A stretch of 64,000 bases of DNA from Isoetes taiwanensis (GCA_021234155.1 JAJEKV010000006.1:8399003-8463002), one strand, 5' to 3'; positions 44,354-57,103 are shown, counted from the first letter of the stretch. Numbers and translations are program-made. The notes: generated by a model from the letters alone, not told the origin.

Positions 44354-44769
44354 ATTTATGGTCACGGACCCAAAGTTCAATATCTGGTGCATGCAAATCA
44401 CTAAATACTACTTTAAAGCATTTTTAGAAGCAAAGGGTAAAAATATGTTTACCTTAGGTATGCATTCTTTCCGCCGGTGGCAGCAGGACATTGCTTTAAT
44501 AAATTGTACGGACCAGAACTTCAAATATTAAAGGTCGGATAATATATGCATGGTCAAGATGATGTGGAAGCCTGGCATACATTAGAAACATGTGTCCATG
44601 TTATAAATCTACACATACATAGTTACAAAGTTGACATCTTATACAAATTAACACTATCTTTAGAAAAGATGTTAACACTATCTTCTAGGAGTATAAGCTT
44701 TAGCATAATCATATCTAGACTTATGGTATAAGCTAATCCATTTGCTGCTGGAAAGAGCTGATGTGTTGG

Positions 44770-45300
44770 TTATGGTCTTACACATATCACATTTGTGTAA
44801 GACATCCAAACTTCCACACTTACTATAATATCAATAAGGGTGCTTCCTACCACGACGTCCAATTGAAGCCCACTTCCAATAATTTGCTCATGGATACACC
44901 TCATCTGCTCTAATCCCCCAATACTGCCACAAGCTTTCAAGGCACTTGAAAATGGACTGCTGTTTGGCTTGATCCCCTGATTCTGCATATGGCAGAAAGC
45001 TTCTAAAGCAAGATCGTGTTTGCCATGATGCACATATCCAGCCATCATCACCGCACAGAGATAACATCTCGATTATGTGAAGTATCAAAGACTGCACATG
45101 CCTCTGACAAGCTACCACATTTGGCATACATATCTATCAGTGTATTCCCTACAATAATATCAGATTGCATGCCACTATTGATGATGTGCCTATGTACATA
45201 CCTTCCAGTGATGAAATTTGCTCTTGCAGTGCATGCTAGCAAGGTAACCACGTAGGAACCTATACATTGAATTGAATGGTTCTAATGTGACAGACTGCAA
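44770..45300 (-). pseudogene. PPR protein fragment inside the Helitron candidate
   Basis: Frames at 45048-45251 and 44770-45051 overlap and read VTLLACTARANFITGRYVHR, SDIIVGNTLIDMYAKCGSLS, then after a shift MMAGYVHHGKHDLALEAFCH, GIKPNSSPFSSALKACGSIG and LQLDVVVGSTLIDI. That is about four PPR motifs in order, with frameshifts near 45050 and 45250. Both ends are cut off. Confidence 0.8.
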
Positions 45301-45737
45301 CATGATGCCCTTTGTACATAAAATTGGAACATGTACAGCTCAAGTGTGTAAGGGAACCTTGTCTAAAATTGGAAACATAGAGCAAAGGGAGAAATTCGTT
45401 CACTCAACAGAAACTGGGTTCGATGGGCAAAATGATAGCATTTGAATTGAATTGTTTGTCTTAAAAAAATGCACCCTGGATCAGAAATTGCAGGAGCTAC
45501 GGATTTATCCCAAGGCCTCAATCAGATTGTTAAGTTTTGTTTTATCATGGATCAGAAAATCGCTGAAATTAACCTGTGTTCTGGAAACTTGGTTGCCTCA
45601 AGAAATTCACTGGCCTTACCAAGCCAGCTTCTACTAAGAAAAGCTCGGGGCATTTCTCCTATGCATTTACTCCCTAAGGTATAAAACAAAGACTACACAT
45701 TGTTTGAAGCTTGCAGGGCCTTCTATTTGCAACTTAC

Positions 45738-45850
45738 CTGGGCATGCGACCATCGAGCTGAGTGACATGCTCCAAACAGTAAAACTCCCAGTAGGCATTG
45801 CCGACCTAAATACCTGCCTGACCTATATGAATATTAATAACATCTTTCAT
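45738..45850 (-). pseudogene. alpha-tubulin first exon, captured fragment
   Basis: From an ATG at 45850 the sequence reads MKDVINIHIGQAGI, a stop, then VGNAYWEFYCLEHVTQLDGR and MPR. This is the universally conserved N-terminus of alpha-tubulin, the guanine-nucleotide-binding region. The stop is a TAG where alpha-tubulin has glutamine 15 (CAG). The exon ends in CCCAG followed by GTAAGT, the normal position for a first intron shortly after 'MP'. Upstream sequence to about 46090 could be its 5' leader. No second exon was found, so this is exon 1 only. Confidence 0.85.
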
Positions 45851-46349
45851 GTCTGCGGCTTTAATCTGTAAATCTGCAGAGACATATGCATAGAAAAGGG
45901 TAAGCAGAATTTCTGGCTTGAATATTGCCACCAGACCAAACCGTCTCTAAAAAGCAACCATTACACAGTGATAAATTATGCACAGGCGAATGAATTTTAA
46001 GCAAACCTTTGCTTGATCCTCCCAAGAATAGTCGAAATAGAGTAGATCTGGGACGGAATCCATTTTCGCGTTTAATCCTCTTGAGGTGCAAAAATGGGAC
46101 GATTTAGATGGAAAACCCATCACCGAACTTCGGATTTCGCTGTCCGATTAGGGATCAAAGGATTAATGGCTCTATCTAACTCTCCCAATTTCGCATGCAT
46201 AACCGACTCCGTCGCATCAAACAAAACCACAAAAATCAACGGATGAAAATGGTTAAAAAATTCAATGGCCAAGATCGCGCACAAACTATCATAAAACGCC
46301 ATTATTATTATATATATTATATATTATATTATATATTATCCTTCCTATA

Positions 46350-49293
46350 TACAAGAATTTAGCGCCGGCAGAGCCGGCGCCATAGGCATTCCTGAAGGTC
46401 AAATCCCAGTGGGATCAATTTTCATATATGAATGTTGATATGGTTAAATTTTCAAGTTCGTTCTAGTTAATTCTTTGTCACTTGCAGTTTGGCCTGATAT
46501 GAAAGATGAGCACGATGAATTTGGCTTAACTTTTTAGCCTCTAGGCGCGCAAGTGAAATGGCTAGATTTGTGATATTCAGTCTATTAGGAATATGAGTGT
46601 ATCTATTATGCAAAATTAGAGTAATTCCATCACAAGAATGTGTTGTTTTATTGTTAAGATGACAGGCTAGAGATGATTAAGTCTTAACATAGAATTACGC
46701 AATGAATTTGCTCAAATTTATTTTGTTGTTGAACACCATATATGTTAAATTTAAAGCAAAGAGATGATGGCAATATTTATTTTGAAATTGAAAATGTTGA
46801 GTGGTGACATAAAATCCTACAAATCACAAATTGAGATTCCACTCTTACAGTTTTAATACTCATATAGATCAAGACATTTGTTATTAGAATTCATATTCCT
46901 CAAATTGCAATCTGGAATCTATATCAAGCTCCCTTGCAATGTCCCTAATGATTCATTCAATTTCTGTCCTGAGATCCTTTTTTTCTTGCTCAATTTCTGC
47001 TTTCAAATCTGCTTTGGCCTGCTAAATTCAAGTCAATTTTTTCCACTTTGGTTCTCTTGAAAATCTGTTGGCATCTCCTTCGCAGAGTTAAAAATATCTT
47101 TTGCATCATTCTTCCTGCTTATGATTAAGATATCGGCCCATTTGGATGTCGAAAATGAACATGAATTTCCATTAGGACTAGAGTTTCTTTTGGCAATGTT
47201 TTTAAGGCTTCTAAAAAAGTGGGTGAATGGGTGAGCGAGGAGATGAGTGTGTGTGTGTGTGAGGGAGGGATGGACAGTGAGAGAGGTGAAGTGAATTGTT
47301 TGTCAAAACCATTAGGTCTATAAGACATATTACATTACAAACAAAAAGTCTTATCATCGGGTATGAAGTTATTACTTGTCGTTCTCTCCTTCTCATCGCC
47401 ACTATCAACTCCCACAAGTCCAATATATCAATGAGAAATCTATCTACTACAATGGGTGGTATGTTTTAGATCAAAATTAAAGCTATTCCACAAAGCCTAG
47501 TATGTTGAACAATGTATTGTTCTTAAGAACAAAAGAGGTATTTTAGTATATTCTTTGGCCTCTATTTCATAACATGCCCGACATGTCCTGTACTTCTGTT
47601 GTACCATCTATCAACATACACATTATGCATCTTGCAAACAGCATGCCTTTTTGTAAAAAGGTTTCCATTCAAGTGCTTCAGTTTGTATAGTGTTGGATAT
47701 CTACTTCATTTGTTGAAACATCCGGCATGTCTCTCTGATATATTTACTTCATCCTTACCATTTGGAATACATATTTAACAAAGCATCTTCTATTACGTTT
47801 GCAAATAAACGACAATGACTAAATTTATCTGTAGGTAAATCTTCTAAAGAAAGGCACACGCACCAACAATAATTGTAAAGCTGATACGATTTGGTTCTAT
47901 CTGATGAACCAACTGTTGAAATGGTTGAAAGACTTTGTTAGAATCATGTTTCCTATATGCAGCGATTACATTGTTGCAAAAAAAAAATTGTTGAGGGATT
48001 ACATGAAACCTGCTCAAGAGGTGCTCCAAACTACCACAAGTACTATAGATGTTTAGCATGGCAGATGCTACCACATTTTCTGTCACAATCCCTCTTTCAA
48101 TATAATGGAATGAACAAAGTTAGCTGTGCCTAATGCTGTCAAGCTTAAGAATGTCCTAAGAATGGCAATAATTATAGATTTGTTGGGCTTCATCCCTTCA
48201 AAAAGTCTGAATAGTAGGATTGCATCATTATTATGCTTTTTCTGGGCATATGCTTGAATAATAACATCTTTCCTTTGCATTCTTACAGTCATGTTTTGAG
48301 ATTCCGACAGATTTCCAACCTTGCTGTACATATTCAGCCTAGTATGATAGCTGTAATCATACTGTAAATGCAGTAATCATTGTTGTCCATGACACCACAT
48401 CTTGTTTCTCCATTTTGTGAAAGATGCTTCTTGCTTGTCCTGTATACCCACACATGCAAGACATATGTATAATGTTATTGGCAAGTATTACACCCACACA
48501 TGCAATACATATATATAATGGCATGGGCAAGTATTATACCTGGAACAATTTTGGCATGGAATAGTCTACCCCCTGCTATTTGCCACGTAAGAGTATATCC
48601 CCTGCTAGACATGTAAGAGATAAAAATGAATTATAAATGTTGGTATATGTGATCTCATTTTGACGTACTCCATCATTCTGATAAAAAGTTGGTAAGCTTT
48701 TTTGATCTGTCCATGAAGGCAAAATGTATATGTTATGACATTCTATATTATACTGCTCTTACAGGAAAAATTTGTTGAAAACATCCCAGATACTTTGCAT
48801 ACTTCCACATTTTGTATACATGGTGGTAAGTGCACAAGCCACATCGTTATTAGTTTCAAATCCAGTACCAATAATACCACAATAGATGGACTTACACTTC
48901 TCTGAAGCTGTTAAGGCAGAGCAGGCTTTGAGGAAAATTAAAAAGACAACTTTATCTAGTTTTAGTCTTTCTAGTTGATTTCGCAAAACAGTTGGAAAAC
49001 CACTCTCTCATCGTCCATGGATGATAATTCTGGTGTGGATTATGCTTGCCTTTGTGACAAACCTTTGATATGATCATAATTCCGTAATTCAGAAGCATAA
49101 CTAGCGGTATCACGAGAATAATTACAAAGACAATTTTACGGTTTTAATCCTTCCAATCGCATTCTATAAAATAATTGAAAAGCGTCTCTCTCATGGCGGT
49201 GTTCATACAACTTTGCAATCATGGCAGTCTATGAAAACATGTTCCTAGTCTTAAGCCACATAGATCAAAGACTAAACGAGCATCTTGTAGAGC
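46350..49293 (-). repeat. large inverted repeat, left arm
   Basis: Collinear with the reverse complement of 50738-53750. Shared landmarks run from the PPR remnants through a GT/CA microsatellite to the block GGTCAAATCCC near 46400. Differences are substitutions and small indels, with many CAG/CTG to CGG/CCG/CG changes in the right arm. Confidence 0.93.
46362..46380. repeat. perfect 8 bp GC-rich hairpin at the Helitron/inverted-repeat border
   Basis: GCGCCGGC-AGA-GCCGGCGC. On the minus strand it is followed by TAAAT and then the proposed Helitron 5' TC. It could be the 3' hairpin of a second Helitron-like unit lying head to tail. It is absent from the corresponding place in the right arm of the large inverted repeat. 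Confidence 0.75.
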
Positions 49294-49410
49294 CCCGAGC
49301 ATCAGAGCTCCGTAATAGAAAAGCATAACTAGCAGCATCATGTGAATGGATGCAAATATAAATAATGAGTTTTTGAGAAGCAAGATTGAGGGAGCTATGA
49401 CAACCACAAT
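47844..49410 (-). pseudogene. PPR protein pseudogene, left-arm copy
   Basis: Minus-strand pieces in order: a start-like segment near 49407-49219; KLDKVVFLIFLKACSALTAS and NNDVACALTTMYTKCGSMQS at 48986-48759; VGNLSESQNMTVRMQRKDVI, IIAILRTFLSLTALGTANFV at 48331-48083; NVVASAMLNIYSTCGSLEHL at 48086-47844. PPR motif order is preserved but each junction is frameshifted. It is older and more damaged than the PPR fragment at 38-39 kb. Confidence 0.75.
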
Positions 49411-50700
49411 CTAGGATGGCATGTTATACATGAGATCATGTGTGAAGGTCATAAAATCCATAACAAAGCAAGACTGCGGAATTGTAGATCTATCTATGCT
49501 TTGGTACAACATAAGCTTGAATTTCAGCCATTATAAGAAGATTAGCGCTATGACTCATTATTAAAAAAATGTGATGAGGGGGCGTTTGCTTTAATCCTGG
49601 TAGTATGAAGGTTCCCAAGGCAACGGTGGAGGCTTGAAATTATCTTGCCATAAATCCTTTGTAGAAACCAGCATGTCAAGGATCTCTTTCTCCAACTGTC
49701 CTTCCATTGTTCAACATGCATAATAGCTAAGATCGAGAGGAAAGATACGATTGAATGTGCTAAAACAAAAGGGAAAGAACCGAATTTACCTAGAGCTTAA
49801 AAGCTTATTGTTACAACGATTCGTGCTTCAAGTGAGCGGCTCAATGGCGATGGCGCGGAGATTGTCGGCGCCTCCACGGTTGTTCACGCAAGCGACAATA
49901 GTGCTTCAAATTTGCACTTTCGGCAAGTATCCTACTCTCTGCAAGTGCCTAGGAAATCGAGAACCTTGCCATAAAATAGATCATAGTTCATCACCTAAAT
50001 TATTTTTTATGATCCTTTGGATATGATTGTCACGATTAAGCCTCCTAATTAAGCTTACACAAAATAGCTCCAACAAATTTGCATTTCAGTAGTCTCTGCT
50101 CAACTTTGGTCTTGCGGGTGGATGCCTTGAGCTCACCACAGGAAAGCGAGGGGCCACAAAAATCTTTATCCGCATTCTTTTATCTTTAGGGTTTTAAGAT
50201 TGCTCTTCCGGTAACTCTAGCACAAAGAGGCATGCTGCGGCTATTCTTTCCCAAAAAGAGGCATGTTTACTCGGGGCTTGGTCGCCATCTAGTGGAGTAG
50301 CAACTAAAGGGGCTTGAAAGTCGATATCCAGGCATACTCGGCGGAAAAATCCATCCCCTTTGAGGACCCATCTATCTTTGATTGCTTAATTTGCTTCTTG
50401 CTTTATTGGAGAAAGAGATCCTTGGGAGGAGGCTTCTCAATCAATCGATGCCTTTTAAACCCCTTAGCTCTTTGTTGGAGCTTTGCGGGAGGCGTTAAAG
50501 AGATCGCCATGAAGCATGTCCTAAAAGAGTCTCCCGGTACTATCGTAAGCGAGGGCGTTTGTTAAAGATAGATAGATCTACAATTAGGAAAAACCGTTAC
50601 AAAAACTTAGATAATTCCAAAAACCAATTTTACTCTACATTTTTTGCATAGGCAAATAGATATACATAATTGAAATCGCCATTTTGGGCAGTTTTTTTTT
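49411..50700 (+). other. spacer between inverted-repeat arms
   Basis: Mostly noncoding. An 83-codon plus-strand frame at 50314-50565 (SIPFEDPSIFDCLICFLLYW) is protein-like but unrecognised. The surrounding 50.1-50.56 kb is rich in CGG/GGCG compared with its neighbours, as in other stretches suspected of CWG consensus errors. Confidence 0.4.
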
Positions 50701-50705
50701 AATAA

Positions 50706-50728
50706 TCTTATATATAGGAAGGATAAGA
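50706..50728 (+). mobile_element. possible Helitron 5' terminus at the inner edge of the right arm
   Basis: A|TC start followed by TTATATATAGGAAGGATAA. The TATATAGGAAGGATAA core is the same as at the 5' end of the Helitron candidate at 46356 (minus strand). The right arm of the inverted repeat begins 32 bp further on. Only this short stretch is shared, so the call is weak. Confidence 0.3.
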
Positions 50729-50737
50729 TTATAAAAA

Positions 50738-52248
50738 GGGCTCTACAAGATGCTCGCTTAGTCTTTGATCTATGTGGCGAATTTTAAGACTAGAACATAT
50801 TTTCATAGATCGCCATGGAAATTTTCTGTATGAACATTTTTGGCGCCATGAGAGGCAGCTTTTCAATTATTTTATAGAATGCGATTGGAAGGATTAAAAC
50901 TGTAAAATTGTCTTTGTAATTATTCTCGGGGATACCGCTAGTTATGCTTCCAGACACGGAATTATGATCATATCAAAGGTTTGTCACAAAGGCAAGCATA
51001 ATTACACTTAATTATCATCCATGGACGATGAGAGAGTGGTTTCCAACCGCTTTGCGTAAATCAACTAGAAAGACTAAAACTAGATAAAGTTGTCTTTTAA
51101 TTTTCCTCAAAGCCTGCCTCCGCCTAATGTTCTCAGAGAAGTGTAAGTCCATCTATTGTGGTATTATTGAAATCGGATTTGAAACTAATAACGATGTGGC
51201 TTGTGCACTTACCACCATGTATACAAAATGTGGAAGTATGCAAAGTATCCGGGATGTTTTCAATTACCTTTCCTGTAAGAGCAAGATAATATAGAATGTC
51301 ATAACATACATTTTGCCTTCATGGATGATCAAAAAGCTAGCCCAACTTTTATCGGAATGATGGAGTACGCATTATAAAAATGAGATCACATATACCAACA
51401 TTTATAATTCATTTTTATCTCTTACATGTCTAGCTTGGGATATACTCTTACGTGGCAAATAGCGGGGTAGACTATTCCATGCCAAAATTGTTTAAAGGGT
51501 ATAATACTTGCCCATGCCATTATATATATGTATTGCATGTGTGGGTGTAATACTTGCCAATAACATTATACATATGTCTTGCATGTGTGGGTATACTGAG
51601 GACAAGCAAGAAGCATCTTTCACAAAATGGAGAAACAAGATGTGGTGTCATGGACAACAATGATATCTTGCATTTACAAGATGATTACGGCTATCATACT
51701 AGGGCTGAATATGTAAAAGAAGGTTGGAAATCATTCGGAATCTCAAAACATGACTGTAAGAATGCAAAGGAAAGATGTTATTATTCAAGCATATGCCCGT
51801 AAAAGCATAATAATGATGCAATCCTACTATTCAGACTTTTTGAAGGATGAAGCCCAACAAATCTATAATTATTGCCATTCTTAGGACATTCTTTAAGCTT
51901 GACAAAGATTAGGGGCAAAAAACTAACTTTGTTCATTCCATTATATTGAAAGAGGGATTGTGACGAAAAATGTAGCATAGCTCTGCCATGCTAAACATCT
52001 ATAGTACTTGTGGTAGTTTGGAGCACCTCTTGAGCAGGTTTCATGTAATCCCTCAACAATTTTTTTTTTGCAACAATGTAATCGCTGCATATAGGAAACA
52101 TGATTCTAACAAAGTCTTTCAACCATTTCAACAGTTGGTTCATCAGATAGAACCAAATCGACGCCTTTACAATTATTGTTGTGCCTTTCTTTTAGAAGAT
52201 TTACCCTCTGAGATAAATTTAGTCATTGTCGTTTATTTGCAAACGTAA
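50738..52248 (+). pseudogene. PPR protein pseudogene, right-arm copy
   Basis: Same remnant as in the left arm: ETNNDVACALTTMYTKCGSM-like sequence near 51180-51240, then MLNIYSTCGSLEHLLSRFHV and QFFFCNNVIAAYRKHDSNKV at 51988-52248. It has additional stops and shifts relative to the left copy. Confidence 0.75.
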
Positions 52249-53750
52249 TAGAAGATGCTTTGTTAAATATGTATTCCAAATGGTAAGGATGAAGTAAATA
52301 TATCAGAGAGACATGCCGGATGTTTCAACAAATGAAGTAGATATCCAACACTATACAAACTGAAGCACTTGAATGGAAACCTTTTTACAAAAAGGCATGC
52401 TGTTTGCAAGATGCATAATGTGTATGTTGATAGATGGTACAATGTATACAGGACATGTTTCTGCATGTTATGAAATAGAGGCCAAAGAATATACTAAAAT
52501 ACCTCTTTTGTTCTTAAGAACAATACATTGTTCAACATACTAGGCTTTGTGGAATAGCTTTAATTTTGATCTAAAACATACCACCCATTGTAGTAGATAG
52601 ATTTCTCATTGATATATTGGACTTGTGGGAGTTGATAGTGGCGATGAGAAGGAGAGAACGACAAGTAATAACTTCATACCCGATGATAAGACTTTTTGTT
52701 TGTAATGTAATATGTCTTATAGACCTAATGGTTTTGACAAACAATTCACTTCACCTCTCTCACTGTCCATCCCTCCCCCCACACACACACACACACTCAT
52801 CTCCTCGCTCACCCATTCGGTCACTTTTAGAAGCCTTAAAAACATTGCCAAAAAGAACTCTAGTCCTAATGGAAATTCATGTTCATTTTAGACATCCAAA
52901 TGGGCCGATATCTTAATCATAAGCGGGGAAGAATGATGCAAAGATATTTTTAACTCTGAAGGAGATGCCAGATTTTCAAGAGAACCAAAGTGGAAAAAAA
53001 ATTGAGTGAATTTAGCAAGGCCAAAGCAGATTTGAAAGCGAAAATTGAGCAAGAAAAAAAAGGATCTCGGGATTTAAATTGAATGAATCATTAGGGACAT
53101 TGCAAGGGAGCTTGATATAGATTCCAGATTGCAATTTGAGGAATATGAATTCTAATAACAAATGTCTTGATCTATATGAGTATTAAAACCGTAAGAGTGG
53201 AATCTCAATTTGTGATTTGTAGGATTTTTATGTCACCCTCCAACATTTTCAATTTCAAAATAAATATTGCCATCATCTCTTTGCTTTAAATTTAACATAT
53301 ATGGTGTTCAACAACAAAATAAATTTGAGCAAATTCATTGCGTAATTCTATGTTAAGACTTAATCATCTCTAGCATCATCTTAACAATAAAACAAATACA
53401 TTCTTGTGATGGAATTACTCTAATTTTGCATAATAGATACACTCATATTCCTAATAGATTGAATATCACAAATCTAGCCATTTCACTTGGCGCCTAGAGG
53501 AGGCTAAAAAGTTAAGCCAAATTCATCGCGTGCTCATCTTTCATATCGGGCCAAACGCAAGTGACAAAGAATTAACTAGAACGAACTTGAAAATTTAAAT
53601 CAAATTTAACCATATCAGAAATGGAAAACAACATTTTATTAATGTAGATCCATATTCAATCGGGATTTGACCTTAGGGAATGCCAGAGCGGAAAATTTAA
53701 CCGTATCAAATTCTTGTATGCCCTCTAGAAACTTGGCGTGTTTAAATTCT
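50738..53750 (+). repeat. large inverted repeat, right arm
   Basis: Begins GGGCTCTACAAGATGCTCGC, matching the minus strand of 49293 and below, and runs to about 53750. It carries the same PPR remnant in the opposite direction and a (CA)n tract near 52782 matching (GT)n near 47248. Confidence 0.93.
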
Positions 53751-53760
53751 TTTTTGTATA

Positions 53761-53773
53761 TAGATTATTATTA

Positions 53774-53829
<56 letters not shown>
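53761..53829. repeat. (ATT)n microsatellite
   Basis: About 20 ATT units followed by ATATATATAGATAGAT. It adjoins the outer edge of the right arm. The left arm has a shorter A/T-rich tract at the matching place (46300-46345). Confidence 0.95.
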
Positions 53830-53834
<5 letters not shown>

Positions 53835-56800
53835 GATAGATGAGACCTGCTTGAATCCGACCCACAAAACCACGCCCCCTGTTATAAGATCTGCCACCAT
53901 TTTTTATGAAGAAGCTTCTCTCCTGCAACGACGATCTCTTTAAATGGTAGCTTAATCTTATACATATTCTTGCTAATCCCTGTTGTTGCAGATTTGCAAG
54001 CCCTGTTTCGTGCCCTAAAATGCTATCCACGAGGCTTGCATGTTCAGCCCCTAAAATAAAAAGAGGGATTTTGTTGTGAGCCCTTGGATGTTGGACCATT
54101 GGGAAAAAAAAGCTAAATCAACGACTAAGAAATGGTGCACTCTAGATGTACGCATTAGTACGTCCATTCAAATACGCCACGAAATCTTAGGAAAACCTTT
54201 GTGAAAAGCGTACAAAAACACAAAGAATACCCCCTGTTGTTATGCTACATATTATTGCTGGACCATTAACTATCACCAAAAATGCCTGGAATCATGAATG
54301 AGCTGGTGGGGGAGGCGCCCCTGAATCACACTCTAGCGTGAACTCAAATTGGGGAGCCACACACGCCTGGTGCGCATTCCATTGAAGTTTCTCCTTTGCC
54401 AGCTGGAGATTTTGTGTCCCTCCCTTCCCCTCTCTCTCCAATGCCTTTTCTTCGATCTCGGTGAAGGTGCGGAAATTTATTGCCATATCGACCCGTTATT
54501 GTTGAGCTATGTTTGGGGATGGCCACGAGCATGGGGTTTTATGCTGAACAATTACATGGACCTCATTAATCATCTAGTAAGCCTTGAACTGGAGAATGCT
54601 CATATGAGGATCAAAATTGCAGAGCTCGAGCGCACTTAGATTGCCATTCTGCAGGAGCCCAAATCCCAATAGCTTCACAACATAATTTTCCAATTTCTAT
54701 TGTGTCTACTTCTGTTGTGCCAGCAGATGAACAAAAGAAGAATATTCCAAGATCTTTATAAATAGATGAATGGACGGATGGTGAAGGTGGAACCAACATG
54801 TTTTGATATTTTGAAAAACTCTTGTTATATAAATGGGCTGGTCTACGGGCCCCAATTTTGTAAAAGTAATGAAAAAGGCTCTTTCATCATCATTACGAAG
54901 CAACTCTTAGTGTAACAGTTTCTTATGAATGAATGAAAGCAACTTAGTCTATATCCATTGAAGCAATGAAGTGCATAGCTTTTTCAAACGATTATTGGCC
55001 ATGCAACAAAGGTTCCAACGCTTTCTCTGGGTGTCTCCACCAGGATGCCTTCTGGGTAATGCTTCATCATTAAAAAGACTAGTGATTATTAAAATCTTTA
55101 CATGATATCTTCCCAGTCAAACTCCGGGTCGATCGATTCTATCTTGCAACTTCCTACCCTCCTTTTCAAGTTTACCGTCAACATGTAACATTTCTCTCCA
55201 ACGCTGTCGAATTCAGTAAGATAATGAAATTGGATAACAACAGTAGTTTTGGGATTAAAGGAACAACAGAACTTCGTGAATCTGCTCGATATGGCTGAGG
55301 CGCAGATTATCATCTTTTCCAATTCTTGGTATCGGTGGTTAAATATAAAGAAAGGCTAATTGCACGGCATTTTATTGGCGAATGAAACTAAAATTTGATT
55401 CCTTTGCAATGATTACACAGGTTGTTACACGTTTAGCTGTTGGTTCAATCATGTGCCATCGATTGAGCGAAATCGTGGCTGGGGCCATCGATCTCAAGTC
55501 GATCCACGGCCTAAACTTAAGCGCCAACATTAAGCTATACTTCACGGGCGTCGATAGAAATTAAATCCTCCCGTCGATTCTTGAGCAAAATCTATATAAC
55601 CTTTGAATTTTTTTTTTTTTGCTTTCTAATCGCAGATATTCGATGTGTGACCTTGTATTATTTCTTCGGAGGCATTTGAAGAACCAAATTCTTCTCCAAA
55701 CTTCGGGCATAGCTCGCCGCGACTCTTGATTCCAATCGAGAGCTACGAGGAAGTGAAAGAGGTGAGTTTATGTTTTTCTATTTCTCCGTGTAGAAATCTT
55801 CTGTGTGCATAAATGTTTTGTATGTGTGGTAGAGCTGGTCGCTCTGTATAATTGATGTATTGTTATCTGTGTAGCTGCTCTGTAGTGGATCTATTTAGCT
55901 GTTGGATTCGTTTTGCTGCTGTGGTCCTATTTAGCTGCGGGACCCATTTAGCTGTGTGTTAGAATCCTCCAGTCGTTGTGTTCCTTTTGATGTTTTTCTT
56001 TTCTTTTGTCTCCTTTTGCTTTAGAGTTATTAGCTTAAGTTTTCTAGTTGTCATCTAAGGCATATACAAGACCCTTAATGCTAGCATGAAATCACCTTAG
56101 GCTTAGTTTTTTTTTGTCTGTCCTGTTTGATATATCTAAAGTGCCCCTTAGAATGAGTTAGCTCACTCATTGTAAGTGGTAGCACTTTAGATTAGCACAT
56201 CTGACATGACAAAATGGTAACTTTCAAACTCTTTGTGGGTAATCTGAGCATGTAATTCTCAACCCTTATCTAGTGCTCCTAACTGCCCACAAGCTTTCAA
56301 GCTGTAAAGGAGTGTGACAGAATTGGGAGCTTCCCCATCTGTTCAAGACATTCTAATACTTCCCCATGAAGACCTGTTTTCACGTAGCATGCAATAAGAA
56401 TTGAAATGAATTGTCTTTTATCGTCCACGGAGACCAGATGGTCTATGGGACCCAAGACAAGTGAACAAAGAACAACGACAGATTAGTATCCAGGATTAAA
56501 AAACACTGCCCCGAAAGGAGAAAACCTCAAAGAGAATTCCATGATATGGAGGGAAAATTTCAAATATACCCCTCAACTTTACAAATATTCCGAAAATACC
56601 CTTAGAAATAGGGTATTTAGCTTAAATGGCAATAACTTTCTTGTGATCATCCAACTTAAAAAGTGCACTTCATTAAACTTGTAGATAAGAGTAGGACAAT
56701 TTAATAGCATTAGAATCGTCTAAAATGGAGTTGGAATCTTTAAGTTATAGTGTTTTAAGTGTTGGAATCTTCAAGTTATAGTGTTTTAAGTAAGTGTTAT

Positions 56801-57024
56801 ACAAAACGACGTAAATAAGTATAATTTGTGAATTTCAACTCCAATTTCGATGAATTTGACGTTGTTCGAAAGATCTTATTGTAATCTATAATGTTTATAA
56901 AGACAACTTTTGAATTTGAGGAGCAACAAAAACTCTATTACCATTTTTCCAAAAATGCTCTTCATTTGGAGGGTGTTTTTGGAATTTTTGCAAACGAAAT
57001 GTTAGGGCAGGCCACATTTCTCCA
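53830..57024. other. 3.2 kb without a supportable gene
   Basis: Short frames only, none recognised. A T12 run lies near 55609. The TAGCTG pentamer-like unit recurs near 55870-55960 (TAGCTGCTC, TAGCTGTTG, TAGCTGCGG, TAGCTGTGT). A 25 bp tandem repeat of GTGTTGGAATCTTCAAGTTATAGTG type is at 56725-56790. Confidence 0.5.
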
Positions 57025-57103
57025 TATTTATTTATTTTATTAATCAAGCCATTTAGGCCCCCAGTCCTCTATGGCAAAATAATACAAATTAGTACTTTGG
57101 CAC

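Larger units (their letters stand above)
39483..46356 (-). mobile_element. non-autonomous Helitron candidate carrying host gene fragments
   Basis: Minus orientation. The 5' end starts TCTTGTATATAGG at 46356 and has the subterminal block ATGATAGTTTGTGCGCGATC shared with the 5' end at 31183. The 3' end has a perfect hairpin GCCCAGCAACGCTGGGC (39510-39494), then ACTTTTT, then CTAG at 39486-39483 and host T. Inside lie an alpha-tubulin first exon, PPR fragments and proline/glutamine-rich exons, all on the element's strand, plus one plus-strand exon pair. No Rep/helicase was seen. Weak point: the base before the 5' TC is T and not A. Confidence 0.5.

Noticed and set aside
47211-52916. The 70-99 codon frames at 47211-47423 and 52617-52916 as a gene
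   Set aside because: They are the same noncoding part of the inverted-repeat arms. The frame runs through a (CA)n tract and shows no protein-like motif.
53736-53845. Helitron 5' ends at the outer edge of the right arm (TCTTTTTTGTATATAG on plus; TCTATCTATATATATA on minus)
   Set aside because: Both lie in or beside an ATT microsatellite, where TC plus an A/T-rich stretch is easily met by chance, and no shared subterminal block follows.
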